Origin: Candidatus Stahliibacteriota bacterium
Lineage (GTDB): Bacteria; Hydrothermota; Tepidihabitantia; SM23-42
DNA length: 12,369 nt
Reading direction: 5' to 3'
Assembly (NCBI GenBank): GCA_030613445.1
Contig: JAUWLY010000050.1
Span: 1-12,369 of the forward strand
Both the position numbers and the translations under genes were made by a program. Of this stretch, positions 1 through 6,812 are shown piece by piece (the stretch's first letter is position 1; each line of letters starts with the position of its first letter). The notes under the pieces were generated by a model. It had not been told where the DNA came from. It was given only the letters and a program-made list of their open reading frames with translations, and did not search any database.

Positions 1-653
1 TGATTGCCTCAGAACCTGTCTTAGGAGTTCGAGCATCTTCAGAATACATTTTCTATATTATTGTTGGCCCAGTTGGTTCATATTACCCTGAGGGAATAAA
101 CCCTATAAAAATTTTTGTGTCTGATAAATTTGTACGAGCAGTTAAAGGCGGTATAGGAGAAGCAAAGGCTGGAGGTAACTATGCGGCGAGCCTCTATGCA
201 GCAGAAGAAGCAAAAAAGTTAGGGTATAGTCAAGTCTTATGGTTAGATGCTATAGCTCGCAAATATGTTGAAGAAGTAGGCGCAATGAATATATTTTTCT
301 ATTTTGAAAATGCTTTGGTTACCCCATCTTTATCAGGATCGATTCTGCCTGGTATTACAAGAGACTCGGTAATTAAAATCGCTAAAAATTGGGGCATTAA
401 GGTTGAAGAACGGATGCTGGAAATTGATGAAGTTATTGATGGTATAAAAAAAGGTTCATTAAAAGACGTATTTGGTTCGGGGACTGCTGCCATTATTTCT
501 CCAGTCGGAGAATTATATTATAAGGGCAATAGTTATACAGTAAATGATGGGAAAACTGGCGAATTGACAAAAAGACTTTATGACGAAATTATGAGCTATC
601 AATATGGCGAAAAAGAAGAGCCCTATGAATGGGTAGAACGAATTGATATATAA
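1..653 (+). CDS. ilvE: Branched-chain amino acid aminotransferase, C-terminal part (5' end outside window)
   Basis: PLP-dependent fold-type IV transaminase that interconverts branched-chain amino acids and their 2-oxo acids, the last step of Val/Leu/Ile synthesis, in the cytoplasm. The frame is open from base 3 with no start codon of its own; the first visible residues (IASEPVLGVRASSEY, then VGPVGSYYPEG) already match the family interior, so the gene begins upstream. The GTG at 117 is internal. The PLP-lysine motif is EAKAGGNYAAS, with Lys at 165-167. VLWLDA, EVGAMNIFF, TPSLSGSILPGITR and VFGSGTAAIISPV follow in family order. The tail (YQYGEKEEPYEWVERI) is typical of the type seen in animals and Bacillus. 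About 216 residues are visible, against roughly 350 for the family. It ends 80 bases before the next gene, which has its own promoter, so the two are probably separate units. Identification is firm; substrate preference is from the family. Confidence 0.93.
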   Translation, partial: IASEPVLGVRASSEYIFYIIVGPVGSYYPEGINPIKIFVSDKFVRAVKGGIGEAKAGGNYAASLYAAEEAKKLGYSQVLWLDAIARKYVEEVGAMNIFFYFENALVTPSLSGSILPGITRDSVIKIAKNWGIKVEERMLEIDEVIDGIKKGSLKDVFGSGTAAIISPVGELYYKGNSYTVNDGKTGELTKRLYDEIMSYQYGEKEEPYEWVERIDI

Positions 654-662
654 AATCACACC

Positions 663-690
663 TTGACATCCTTTAAAAAACTCATATAAT
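663..690 (+). promoter_or_regulatory. Sigma-70-type promoter for the aminotransferase/TonB receptor operon
   Basis: Perfect TTGACA (663-668) and perfect TATAAT (685-690) with a 16-base spacer. The expected transcription start is near 697, giving a leader of about 36 bases before the ATG at 733. The same architecture, with the same spacer length, occurs at two other genes in the window. Confidence 0.8.
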
Positions 691-691
691 T

Positions 692-718
692 ATTTAGTAA
701 CAATACTAAATGTATTGT
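692..718 (+). promoter_or_regulatory. Overlapping inverted repeats at the predicted transcription start / leader
   Basis: ATTTAGTA-ACAA-TACTAAAT (692-711) is a perfect 8-base inverted repeat across the predicted start site, the position of a repressor operator. ACAATAC-TAAAT-GTATTGT (700-718) is a perfect 7-base stem, fully inside the predicted leader and ending two bases before the Shine-Dalgarno sequence. The two share bases 700-711, so they could not both fold in RNA. The repeats are seen directly; the regulatory role is inferred. Confidence 0.5.
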
Positions 719-720
719 TT

Positions 721-728
721 GGAGGAGG
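721..728 (+). promoter_or_regulatory. Strong ribosome binding site fixing the start at 733
   Basis: GGAGGAGG lies 4 bases before ATG 733. It overlaps the codons that would follow the in-frame TTG at 715, so 733 rather than 715 is the start. Starting at 733 also places the twin-arginine motif at residues 9-10, as expected for a Tat signal. Confidence 0.85.
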
Positions 729-732
729 TATT

Positions 733-2157
733 ATGGATATCGATAAAAATTTGACGCGAAGAAAATTCCTGCAAGCGTCTGTAGCCGGTTTGAGCTTTAT
801 GTACCTGCCCGGAATCGGACGGGTAAAGGCAAGGCCCTTTGGCATAATGAATGCGGGTAACTATTATGGGCGTTTATGTTATAATGAGAATCCATTAGGA
901 CCGTCTCCTTTCGCATTAGATGCTATGCAGCAAGCTGCTTCTATATCCAATCGTTATCCGGACTGGTACAGTTCAACCCTTGAGAGTGATATCGCCACCT
1001 CTCATGATCTTGCACCGAATAATATCTGTGCTGGGACCGGGGCTACAGAAGTAATTCGTTTGATAGCAGATGCCTTCTTAACAGTAGGGGATGAAGTGGT
1101 TTCTGCTACACCGACATACTTTCAGATGGCTTATGAAGCCACTGCAAACGGTGCTTCTGTAATTTATGTGCCGGTAGATGAGAATTATGTAATTGACCTT
1201 GATGGTATTTCACAGGCAATTACCCCTGATACAAAACTTATATCCTTAGTAAACCCTAATAATCCCTTACCCACATGCGTCCACAAAACGAATATGGAAG
1301 CTTTTATTAACTCGCTACCGAGTGGAATTGTTGTTGTAGTAGATGAGGCTTATCATCATTATATTCATACCCCCGATTATGAAAGTTGTATTCGTTACGT
1401 CGCTGAGGGTTTGCCAGTAATCGTGGTTCGAACTTTTTCTAAAGCGTATGGTCTGGCAGGAGCCCGTATCGGCTATTCGGCAGCATCTTCTCAATACACT
1501 AATCAGATAGCATCATCTCAGATGTTTGCCATGGTGAGCAACCTGGGTCAGGCTGCGGCGCAGGCAGCTCTTAATGATACACAGCATGTGACCAATACAG
1601 TAACACTAAATGATCAGGCAAAAGAAATTCTCCAGGACGGATTTACAAATTTGGGCCTTGATTATATCCCTTCTGAAACTAATTTTATTATGTTCGATAC
1701 CGGGACAAATGCTAGTTGGGTTGCTTCTGAGCTTGCTTCCAGGGGATTTCAGGTTCGTACCGGATGGGGAATGCCGCAACATATTCGAGTTTCTACAGGT
1801 TTGCTCGAGGAGATGAATGAATTTATTGTAGCCTTGGGTGAAATATTGGGTCAGGATTGCCGTGAGCGCAAGACTCCGCCGACATTTGGGTTAAATCGCA
1901 TATATCCAAACCCATTTAATTCGCAATGCACAATAAAGATCACGTCTTTTAATAACGAAAAGGTCTTGCTGGCAATATATGATTCTGCGGGCAGGAAAGT
2001 ACAGACTCTTGTAAATCAGGCGCTGACACCTGGAGTTCATAACATCACCTGGGATGGGAGAGATGTCCATGGAAGAAGAGTCGCTTCAGGAGTTTACATT
2101 ATGAATCTTCTGCAAGGTGAATTTGCAAAAAGTGCCAAGATAACTCTGATTAGATAA
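733..2157 (+). CDS. Tat-exported HisC-like PLP aminotransferase with C-terminal sorting (FlgD-Ig-like) domain
   Basis: Fold-type I aminotransferase of the histidinol-phosphate aminotransferase-like class; 474 residues, start at ATG 733. Domains: a Tat signal (LTRRKFLQAS, Arg9-Arg10, hydrophobic stretch, possible cleavage after VKA); the catalytic domain, about 45-380; then a sorting domain, about 388-474 (IYPNPF, AIYDSAGRKVQTL, WDGRD with Trp440, ASGVYIMNL). Catalytic features: CYNENPLGPSP near the N-terminus, GTGATEVIRL (cofactor phosphate site), Asn177 in NPNNP, Asp204 in DEAYHHY, PLP-lysine Lys237 in RTFSKAYGLAGARIGY, Arg245 and Arg352 (HIRVSTG). The usual NPNNPTG is changed to NPNNPLP. 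Tat export would allow PLP loading and folding in the cytoplasm first. It heads a cluster with a TonB receptor 24 bases downstream, which suggests a cell-envelope or surface role. HisC relatives act on several amino acids, so the substrate is open; a hisC name would over-claim. Confidence 0.88.
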   Translation: MDIDKNLTRRKFLQASVAGLSFMYLPGIGRVKARPFGIMNAGNYYGRLCYNENPLGPSPFALDAMQQAASISNRYPDWYSSTLESDIATSHDLAPNNICAGTGATEVIRLIADAFLTVGDEVVSATPTYFQMAYEATANGASVIYVPVDENYVIDLDGISQAITPDTKLISLVNPNNPLPTCVHKTNMEAFINSLPSGIVVVVDEAYHHYIHTPDYESCIRYVAEGLPVIVVRTFSKAYGLAGARIGYSAASSQYTNQIASSQMFAMVSNLGQAAAQAALNDTQHVTNTVTLNDQAKEILQDGFTNLGLDYIPSETNFIMFDTGTNASWVASELASRGFQVRTGWGMPQHIRVSTGLLEEMNEFIVALGEILGQDCRERKTPPTFGLNRIYPNPFNSQCTIKITSFNNEKVLLAIYDSAGRKVQTLVNQALTPGVHNITWDGRDVHGRRVASGVYIMNLLQGEFAKSAKITLIR

Positions 2158-2181
2158 TATTTGAGCGACTAAGAGAGGAGC

Positions 2182-4782
2182 ATGACTCATTTAATCTTTG
2201 CTTTTTTTATTTTTAACAGCATTAGTGGCAAAATTCAGGGAATTGTAAAAGATGAAGATTCAGGCGAGCCTATCCCCTATGCTGATGTTATCATCCTAGA
2301 TACTCAAATAGGTACAGCAACCGGTGAGGACGGTAATTTTTTCATTCTTAATATGACACCGGGTAGGTATACGGTTGAAGTTTCACACATGGGTTATCAG
2401 ACAAAGCGTATCAAAGATGTGATTGTCAAAATTAACCAGACTACCCGTTTAAAGATAATCCTCAAGCAATCACCAATTGAGCTCCCTCCTATTACTGTGA
2501 CCGGTGAAACTCCTATTGTAAGTAAAGATATGACTGGTACCACATACATTATCAGAAAATCTGAAATCGCTACTTTACCAATTGATTATACTATTGAGCT
2601 TATTGCCTTTCAACCATCAGTGGCACGTCTTGATACAGCATTGCATGTGCGTGGGGGTCGGGCAACCGAGGTTTTATATATGGTTGACAATGTCTCGATT
2701 ATTGATCCTCAGACCGGTGATCCGGTAATAAATATACCCAAGGGTATTATTGACGAGGTAATATTCTTACCGGGTGGTTATGATGTTGAATACGGCAGAG
2801 CTATGTCAGGTGTTGTCAATCTGATTACTGAACATCCTTCAGATGAAATTCATGCGAAAGTTTATGGCAAAACCGAAAGGATTATGCCTTTTTACTATGA
2901 TTTTGGTTATGAAAATTATCAGTCATCAGTTCACCTTCCGATTTCAAAGAAATTTAAGGGATTTTTCTCTCTCGATGTAATGCATACTAATGATTGGAAT
3001 CCAAGACTTTATCTCTTGCCGCATAAACAGCGGGATGATTATACTTTATATGGAAAGTGGTTATTTGTACCATCGGGAAAATGGAAATTGATTTTGAGCG
3101 GTGCAAAATCACGGTCCCAATTTGACCGTTATGATACACAATGGAAATTTAATCTTAATCATTATCGCTCAGATATGGTAGAAGGAGATCTTCAGATTCT
3201 AAATTTAAGTTTTCTGCCAGATTCGCGAAAACTTTTTAATATTACTCTGAGCAGACTATATTCAAAGAATATTTATGGTGTAAGAGAAAAAGGTTATTAT
3301 GGTTCTTTTGACAACTTTACTTTTAGAGATTACCAAACACTCAAGTGGCCAGAATTTAGTGCCAGGAATCCTTTCGGTGCCACTTGGTATTGGCGCGGCT
3401 ACATACCTCTTTACAATTACCCCATAACTTATGGTGATTATCCTGAATATCGAAGTAGGGTATCTAATGTTATGAAAGCTAATTTCAATACAAATGTACA
3501 GGCCCATAAATATCATGAGATAAAAGCAGGATTTGAATACTCATACCTAGATTTTAAAAGTTCCAACCGATTTGTACCTTCTAAATATTTCTTTTCTGGT
3601 GACACAGGACAACTTTTCGACGAGTACCATTATTATCCAAAAGAGTATGCTTTATTCCTGCAAGACAATATTGACTACAAAGGTCTGTATGCAAAAATTG
3701 GCGTTAGATATGATTATTTTGCGACAGGTATTGAGGGTATTGACCCTAAGATGATTATCTCTCCGCGCTGCGGATTTTCGTTTATGGTAACTGACAAGTT
3801 CCTTTTCAGAACCAATATTGGGATGTATGCCCAACCACCATTATATGATCATATGTATAGTTATTATAATCTTCTACCTTTCTCTGTATTTCTTTTACCG
3901 CTTTATAATTATTTGCCGCTTGTTGGTAATCCTGAACTTGGTCCAGAAAAGACAATGAGTTACGAAATCGGCCTGCAGGGAAAAATAAACAGAAATTTGA
4001 ACACAACCATCAATATATTTTACAAGGATGTATCTGATCTTGTTGGTACTCGACTTGTTTTAACCTCTCCCAAGGAATACGTACGATACCAAAATATCGA
4101 ATATGCCAATATTAGGGGTACTGAAATGATTCTGGAATTTACAGATTCCCTGTTTACCGGCAAAATTTCCTATACCTTATCCTGGGCACGAGGTATAAGT
4201 TCCTATGCTGAGGAAGTTTACGACATATATGATTGGTATGAAACCTATGATACAATAACATATGTTGCGGAAGAATATTATCTTAATTTTGATCAGCGCC
4301 ATAGAATTTTTATTCAAGGTATAATTAATTTTCCCCTGCAAACAAAATTATATCTTTTCGGCTATTTTGGCAATGGTTTTCCTTATACCCCACCTGGTGA
4401 AGAAGGAAAAACCGAAGAGCGAAATGTTTTAAGACTAGAATTTCAGAGACAGTTGGACTGCGTCCTTTCAAAATCATTCATGATAGGTAAAATCACTTTG
4501 AACGCCAACTTAGAAATAATCAATCTCCTCGGTATAAGATATCAGATTAGAACGCACTTCCCATTAATATCTCATGATAATATCGATTACCGTGACTTCT
4601 ATAACACTTATCCTATAACGAGCAAACATTACAGCCCCGCGGCTGACAAGAACCATGATGGAATTGTCACGCCCAGAGAAGAATATGAAGCCTTTCTGGC
4701 ACTTGTTGCTGAATCAGATGATTGGGTTAATGCCTATAGCGCACCCAGAAGGGCAAGACTTGGCATATTAGTAACTTTTTAA
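2182..4782 (+). CDS. TonB-dependent outer-membrane receptor with carboxypeptidase-regulatory-like N-terminus
   Basis: Outer-membrane beta-barrel for energy-dependent uptake; 866 residues. Order: short signal (about 1-16, ending SISG); a carboxypeptidase-regulatory-like Ig domain (about 18-96: GIVKDEDSGEPIPYADV, MTPGRYTVEVSHMGYQT); a linker PPITVTGE resembling a TonB-box region; a plug (about 110-216, with HVRGGR at 156-161 and DVEYGRAMSGVVNLIT); then an aromatic-rich barrel ending in a terminal Phe (LGILVTF), as outer-membrane proteins do. A canonical EF-hand-type calcium loop (DKNHDGIVTPRE, residues 822-833) lies just before the final strand. The start is forced: an in-frame TAA at 2170 leaves only ATG 2182. 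The purine-rich AGAGAGGAG ends one base before it, unusually close. The signal lacks basic residues, so export may be by an atypical signal. No SusD partner is visible; a lipoprotein follows instead. Ligand unknown. Confidence 0.9.
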   Translation: MTHLIFAFFIFNSISGKIQGIVKDEDSGEPIPYADVIILDTQIGTATGEDGNFFILNMTPGRYTVEVSHMGYQTKRIKDVIVKINQTTRLKIILKQSPIELPPITVTGETPIVSKDMTGTTYIIRKSEIATLPIDYTIELIAFQPSVARLDTALHVRGGRATEVLYMVDNVSIIDPQTGDPVINIPKGIIDEVIFLPGGYDVEYGRAMSGVVNLITEHPSDEIHAKVYGKTERIMPFYYDFGYENYQSSVHLPISKKFKGFFSLDVMHTNDWNPRLYLLPHKQRDDYTLYGKWLFVPSGKWKLILSGAKSRSQFDRYDTQWKFNLNHYRSDMVEGDLQILNLSFLPDSRKLFNITLSRLYSKNIYGVREKGYYGSFDNFTFRDYQTLKWPEFSARNPFGATWYWRGYIPLYNYPITYGDYPEYRSRVSNVMKANFNTNVQAHKYHEIKAGFEYSYLDFKSSNRFVPSKYFFSGDTGQLFDEYHYYPKEYALFLQDNIDYKGLYAKIGVRYDYFATGIEGIDPKMIISPRCGFSFMVTDKFLFRTNIGMYAQPPLYDHMYSYYNLLPFSVFLLPLYNYLPLVGNPELGPEKTMSYEIGLQGKINRNLNTTINIFYKDVSDLVGTRLVLTSPKEYVRYQNIEYANIRGTEMILEFTDSLFTGKISYTLSWARGISSYAEEVYDIYDWYETYDTITYVAEEYYLNFDQRHRIFIQGIINFPLQTKLYLFGYFGNGFPYTPPGEEGKTEERNVLRLEFQRQLDCVLSKSFMIGKITLNANLEIINLLGIRYQIRTHFPLISHDNIDYRDFYNTYPITSKHYSPAADKNHDGIVTPREEYEAFLALVAESDDWVNAYSAPRRARLGILVTF

Positions 4783-4796
4783 ATTGAAGAGGCCAC

Positions 4797-5258
4797 ATGA
4801 AAAAAATTAAACAAAATAATATGAGTCAGAGGCTGGGTAGACTTTTTTCTCTGACATTTATTCTTTTTTTATTTTTCATAAATTTTGGGTGCATGGACCC
4901 AAATGAATATAAGCCTGATGAACCGCCAGAGAAACTTGAGCCTCCAGAAGCACCCACTGTTTTACTGCCTGAACCTGATGCAGTATTTCGCAGTAAAGAC
5001 CAATGTCTAGTACAATTTGATTGGAGTCATGTCGGAGGCCAGGGGTACGAATATGAAATAGACACAACTCCTGATTTCATCTATGATTATCCACATACAA
5101 CTTCTCCACCTATTGCAGTTCTCCTGACTTTCTACCCGCCTCAAACAACATATTTCTTTCGAGTTAGAGCATACAGCAGCTCATGGATCTGGTACACAGA
5201 CTGGTCAGAACCAAGAAGATTTTATTTATTACCAGTTAGTACTGATACTGTATTTTAA
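4797..5258 (+). CDS. Small lipoprotein with a fibronectin-III-like domain
   Basis: 153 residues. A basic n-region and long hydrophobic stretch lead to a lipobox (FINFGC, acylated Cys32), followed by a Pro/Glu-rich linker (EPPEKLEPPEAP). One Ig-like sandwich resembling fibronectin type III fills about residues 50-147: PTVLLPEPDAVF, then LVQFDWSHV, YEYEIDT, TYFFRVRAYSSSW and WSEPRRFYL. No enzyme motif is seen. GAAGAGG (4786-4792) sets the start at 4797; an internal Met9 is a weaker alternative. It starts 14 bases after the TonB receptor stop, so the two are almost certainly co-transcribed. It takes the place a SusD-type lipoprotein holds in receptor pairs but looks nothing like SusD. A role as accessory or surface partner of the receptor is inference. 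Confidence 0.8.
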   Translation: MKKIKQNNMSQRLGRLFSLTFILFLFFINFGCMDPNEYKPDEPPEKLEPPEAPTVLLPEPDAVFRSKDQCLVQFDWSHVGGQGYEYEIDTTPDFIYDYPHTTSPPIAVLLTFYPPQTTYFFRVRAYSSSWIWYTDWSEPRRFYLLPVSTDTVF

Positions 5259-5336
5259 TTAGAATAAGAAGTATGTTTTAAAAAAGTATTTGCATTGACA
5301 GAGTATATTTCTTATAAAGTACGCGAAGGAGAAGTT

Positions 5337-6584
5337 ATGAAAAAAACTATGATAGTTCTATTATTACTGTTTTTAGCATCTACTATCTCTTGGGCAAAGA
5401 ATAATGTGCCACCACTATCAAATGAAAGAATCTATCATACTTATACCTATAAACAAATCACTATTAATAAAAACACATCAATTGATACTTCCCTTGGTGA
5501 TGTGATATTTGAAATGGATGTAGAGACACCGACCAATGATAATCAAATTCTCGGTGTCGAATTCGACGGCACCTATTTCTATCTTACTGGCGGTGCCAGT
5601 GGGGCCCATCCAAATAAGGTATATGTCATTGACACACTTGGAAACCTGGTATTAGCTCTGGATCAGCCGGAACATATAATTGACTATTGGGGGTGGCGTG
5701 ATCTTACCTGGGATGGTATCTATGCTGGCGCGGACAGAATTGATACTCTCTATGGTAGTGTCGATAATTCTGTTGATAAATTCGGCATTGATTTAATGGA
5801 TAGTACTTTAGATTACTATGAATCATTCTTAGGCCCGAGAGCTCTCAATCGTGCACTTGCTTATAAAGAAGACAGTGCATGGTTCTTTACAGGCAGTTCC
5901 ACAGATTCATGCTACAAATTTAGCAAAACCAATCATAATATCCAGGCAATTGATAATTACTACCACATATATGGTGCAGCCTATGACACCGATGTTTCAG
6001 AAGGAGATAATATTTGGTGGCACAGTCAAGATTCTACAACGACACCGTTTCTTTGCCTTATTGAGCAGATGGATGCTAAAAATATGGAATTCACCGGTGT
6101 TGTTTTTGCTTATGTGCCAACGATAATTGATAACGGTTTAGCTGGTGGCCTCTGTTTTTACGAAGATTTCAGGGGTATGGACGTACTCTTTGCCTTGGTC
6201 CAGGGAGACCCAGTGGATATCATCGTTGGTATTTTTGTGAGATTTCATACATCTGACATCGCTTATGAGTCAGCGGTTCAAAAGTTAAATGTATCTGGTT
6301 TTACTTCACCAATTTCAAATCCGTTAAAAGGTCATGCCGCTATTTCATATACAACTACAAAATCAAGCAAAGTGTCACTTAAAATATATGACAACATAGG
6401 AAGATTCACCAGAACATTGGTTGATAAAAACGAACCAGCTGGTATCAAAACTGTATACTGGGATGGTAAAGATAACCAAAGAAAAAAACTTCCCAGTGGT
6501 GTTTACTTTATTAGATTTGTCGTAGATGCCGTAGGGGAAACACAAGACTATAAAGATATAAAAAAAGTGATTTTATTAAGATAA
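5337..6584 (+). CDS. Secreted protein, probably beta-propeller-like, with C-terminal sorting domain
   Basis: 415 residues from ATG 5337, chosen because AAGGAG (5326-5331) is 5 bases upstream and a clean Sec signal begins there (MKKTMIVLLLLFLASTISWA, cleavage after Ala20). An in-frame TTG at 5295 would bury the signal. I do not recognise a named family for the middle (about 40-310). It has short beta-like segments such as VEFDGTYFYLTGG (Phe75-Asp76 region), KVYVIDTLGN, DLTWDGIYAG and TLYGSVDNSVDKFGI, which look like propeller blades. The C-terminal domain, about 316-415, has KIYDNIGRFTRTLVD, VYWDGKD and LPSGVYFIRF, but the opening YPNP is degenerate (ISNPLKG). It lies 78 bases after the lipoprotein with no convincing terminator between, so it may extend the operon. 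Two stem-loops follow its stop. Extracellular or surface location is inferred; function unknown. Confidence 0.78.
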   Translation: MKKTMIVLLLLFLASTISWAKNNVPPLSNERIYHTYTYKQITINKNTSIDTSLGDVIFEMDVETPTNDNQILGVEFDGTYFYLTGGASGAHPNKVYVIDTLGNLVLALDQPEHIIDYWGWRDLTWDGIYAGADRIDTLYGSVDNSVDKFGIDLMDSTLDYYESFLGPRALNRALAYKEDSAWFFTGSSTDSCYKFSKTNHNIQAIDNYYHIYGAAYDTDVSEGDNIWWHSQDSTTTPFLCLIEQMDAKNMEFTGVVFAYVPTIIDNGLAGGLCFYEDFRGMDVLFALVQGDPVDIIVGIFVRFHTSDIAYESAVQKLNVSGFTSPISNPLKGHAAISYTTTKSSKVSLKIYDNIGRFTRTLVDKNEPAGIKTVYWDGKDNQRKKLPSGVYFIRFVVDAVGETQDYKDIKKVILLR

Positions 6585-6588
6585 TTTT

Positions 6589-6643
6589 GGCATAAATCTG
6601 GCACAAGAAAAAGAAGGGAGTGACTGCGAAATCACTCCCCTTG
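6589..6643 (+). repeat. Interspersed element copy 1, with stem-loop
   Basis: It starts 5 bases after the preceding stop. The lead ATAAATCTGGCACAAG is followed by a GGGAGTGA / TCACTCCC stem (6616-6623 with 6632-6639) and an 8-base loop. A second copy with the same lead and stem, but a different loop, lies at 9080-9131. It could act as a transcription terminator, although the tail (CTTGCTTTGTC) is a poor U-tract. Confidence 0.7.
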
Positions 6644-6658
6644 CTTTGTCAAAAGCAA
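6616..6658 (+). terminator. Tandem stem-loops after the 415-residue gene
   Basis: Hairpin 1 pairs 6616-6623 with 6632-6639 (8 base pairs, loop of 8). Hairpin 2 pairs TTGCTTT (6641-6647) with AAAGCAA (6652-6658) around GTCA. They are one base apart and sit 31-75 bases past the stop codon. The placement suggests transcript termination or 3'-end protection. No good run of T follows, so an intrinsic terminator is only likely, not certain. Confidence 0.5.
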
Positions 6659-6683
6659 TTCCTATTCAGTGTGAATACTCGAA

Positions 6684-6713
6684 TATTGACAGGTCAATAA
6701 GAATATATACAAT
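6684..6713 (+). promoter_or_regulatory. Promoter of the C25 protease gene with palindrome over the -35 box
   Basis: TTGACA (6686-6691) and TACAAT (6708-6713) have a 16-base spacer; the predicted start is near 6720, giving a leader of about 93 bases. The -35 box lies inside a perfect inverted repeat, TATTGAC-AG-GTCAATA (6684-6699), an operator-like position. The rest of the leader holds a GGGG/CCCC possible hairpin (6762-6765 with 6777-6780) and the ribosome site AAGGAG (6802-6807), 5 bases before ATG 6813. Confidence 0.65.
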
Positions 6714-6812
6714 AGTGTACGTGTCAAAAGATTGATGTAAAATGTTTAGATTTGGCCCCAAGGGGAATGGTGTTGACCCCAGGGATGGATTAATATTGCA
6801 GAAGGAGAAGAT

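Noticed and set aside
117..119. GTG at 117 as the start of a short ilvE
   Set aside because: The frame is open back to base 3 and encodes conserved family residues, so 117 is internal to a gene cut by the window edge.
715..732. TTG start at 715 for the exported aminotransferase
   Set aside because: Its first codons are the ribosome binding site itself (GGAGGAGG at 721-728). ATG 733 has the correct spacing and gives a normal Tat signal.
3262..4006. Minus-strand and alternative-frame open frames inside the TonB receptor, and similar ones inside the other large genes
   Set aside because: They lack ribosome sites and recognisable domains, and overlap genes with clear protein-family matches.
5295..5318. 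TTGACA at 5295-5300 with TATAAA at 5313-5318 as a promoter for the 415-residue gene
   Set aside because: The spacer is only 12 bases, and a start from there would leave almost no room before the ribosome site. TTGCAT at 5290 gives a 17-base spacer but matches poorly. A promoter here is possible but not supported.
6762..6780. GGGG/CCCC hairpin in the protease leader as a riboswitch
   Set aside because: The stem is only 4 base pairs with an 11-base loop, and nothing matches a known riboswitch core.
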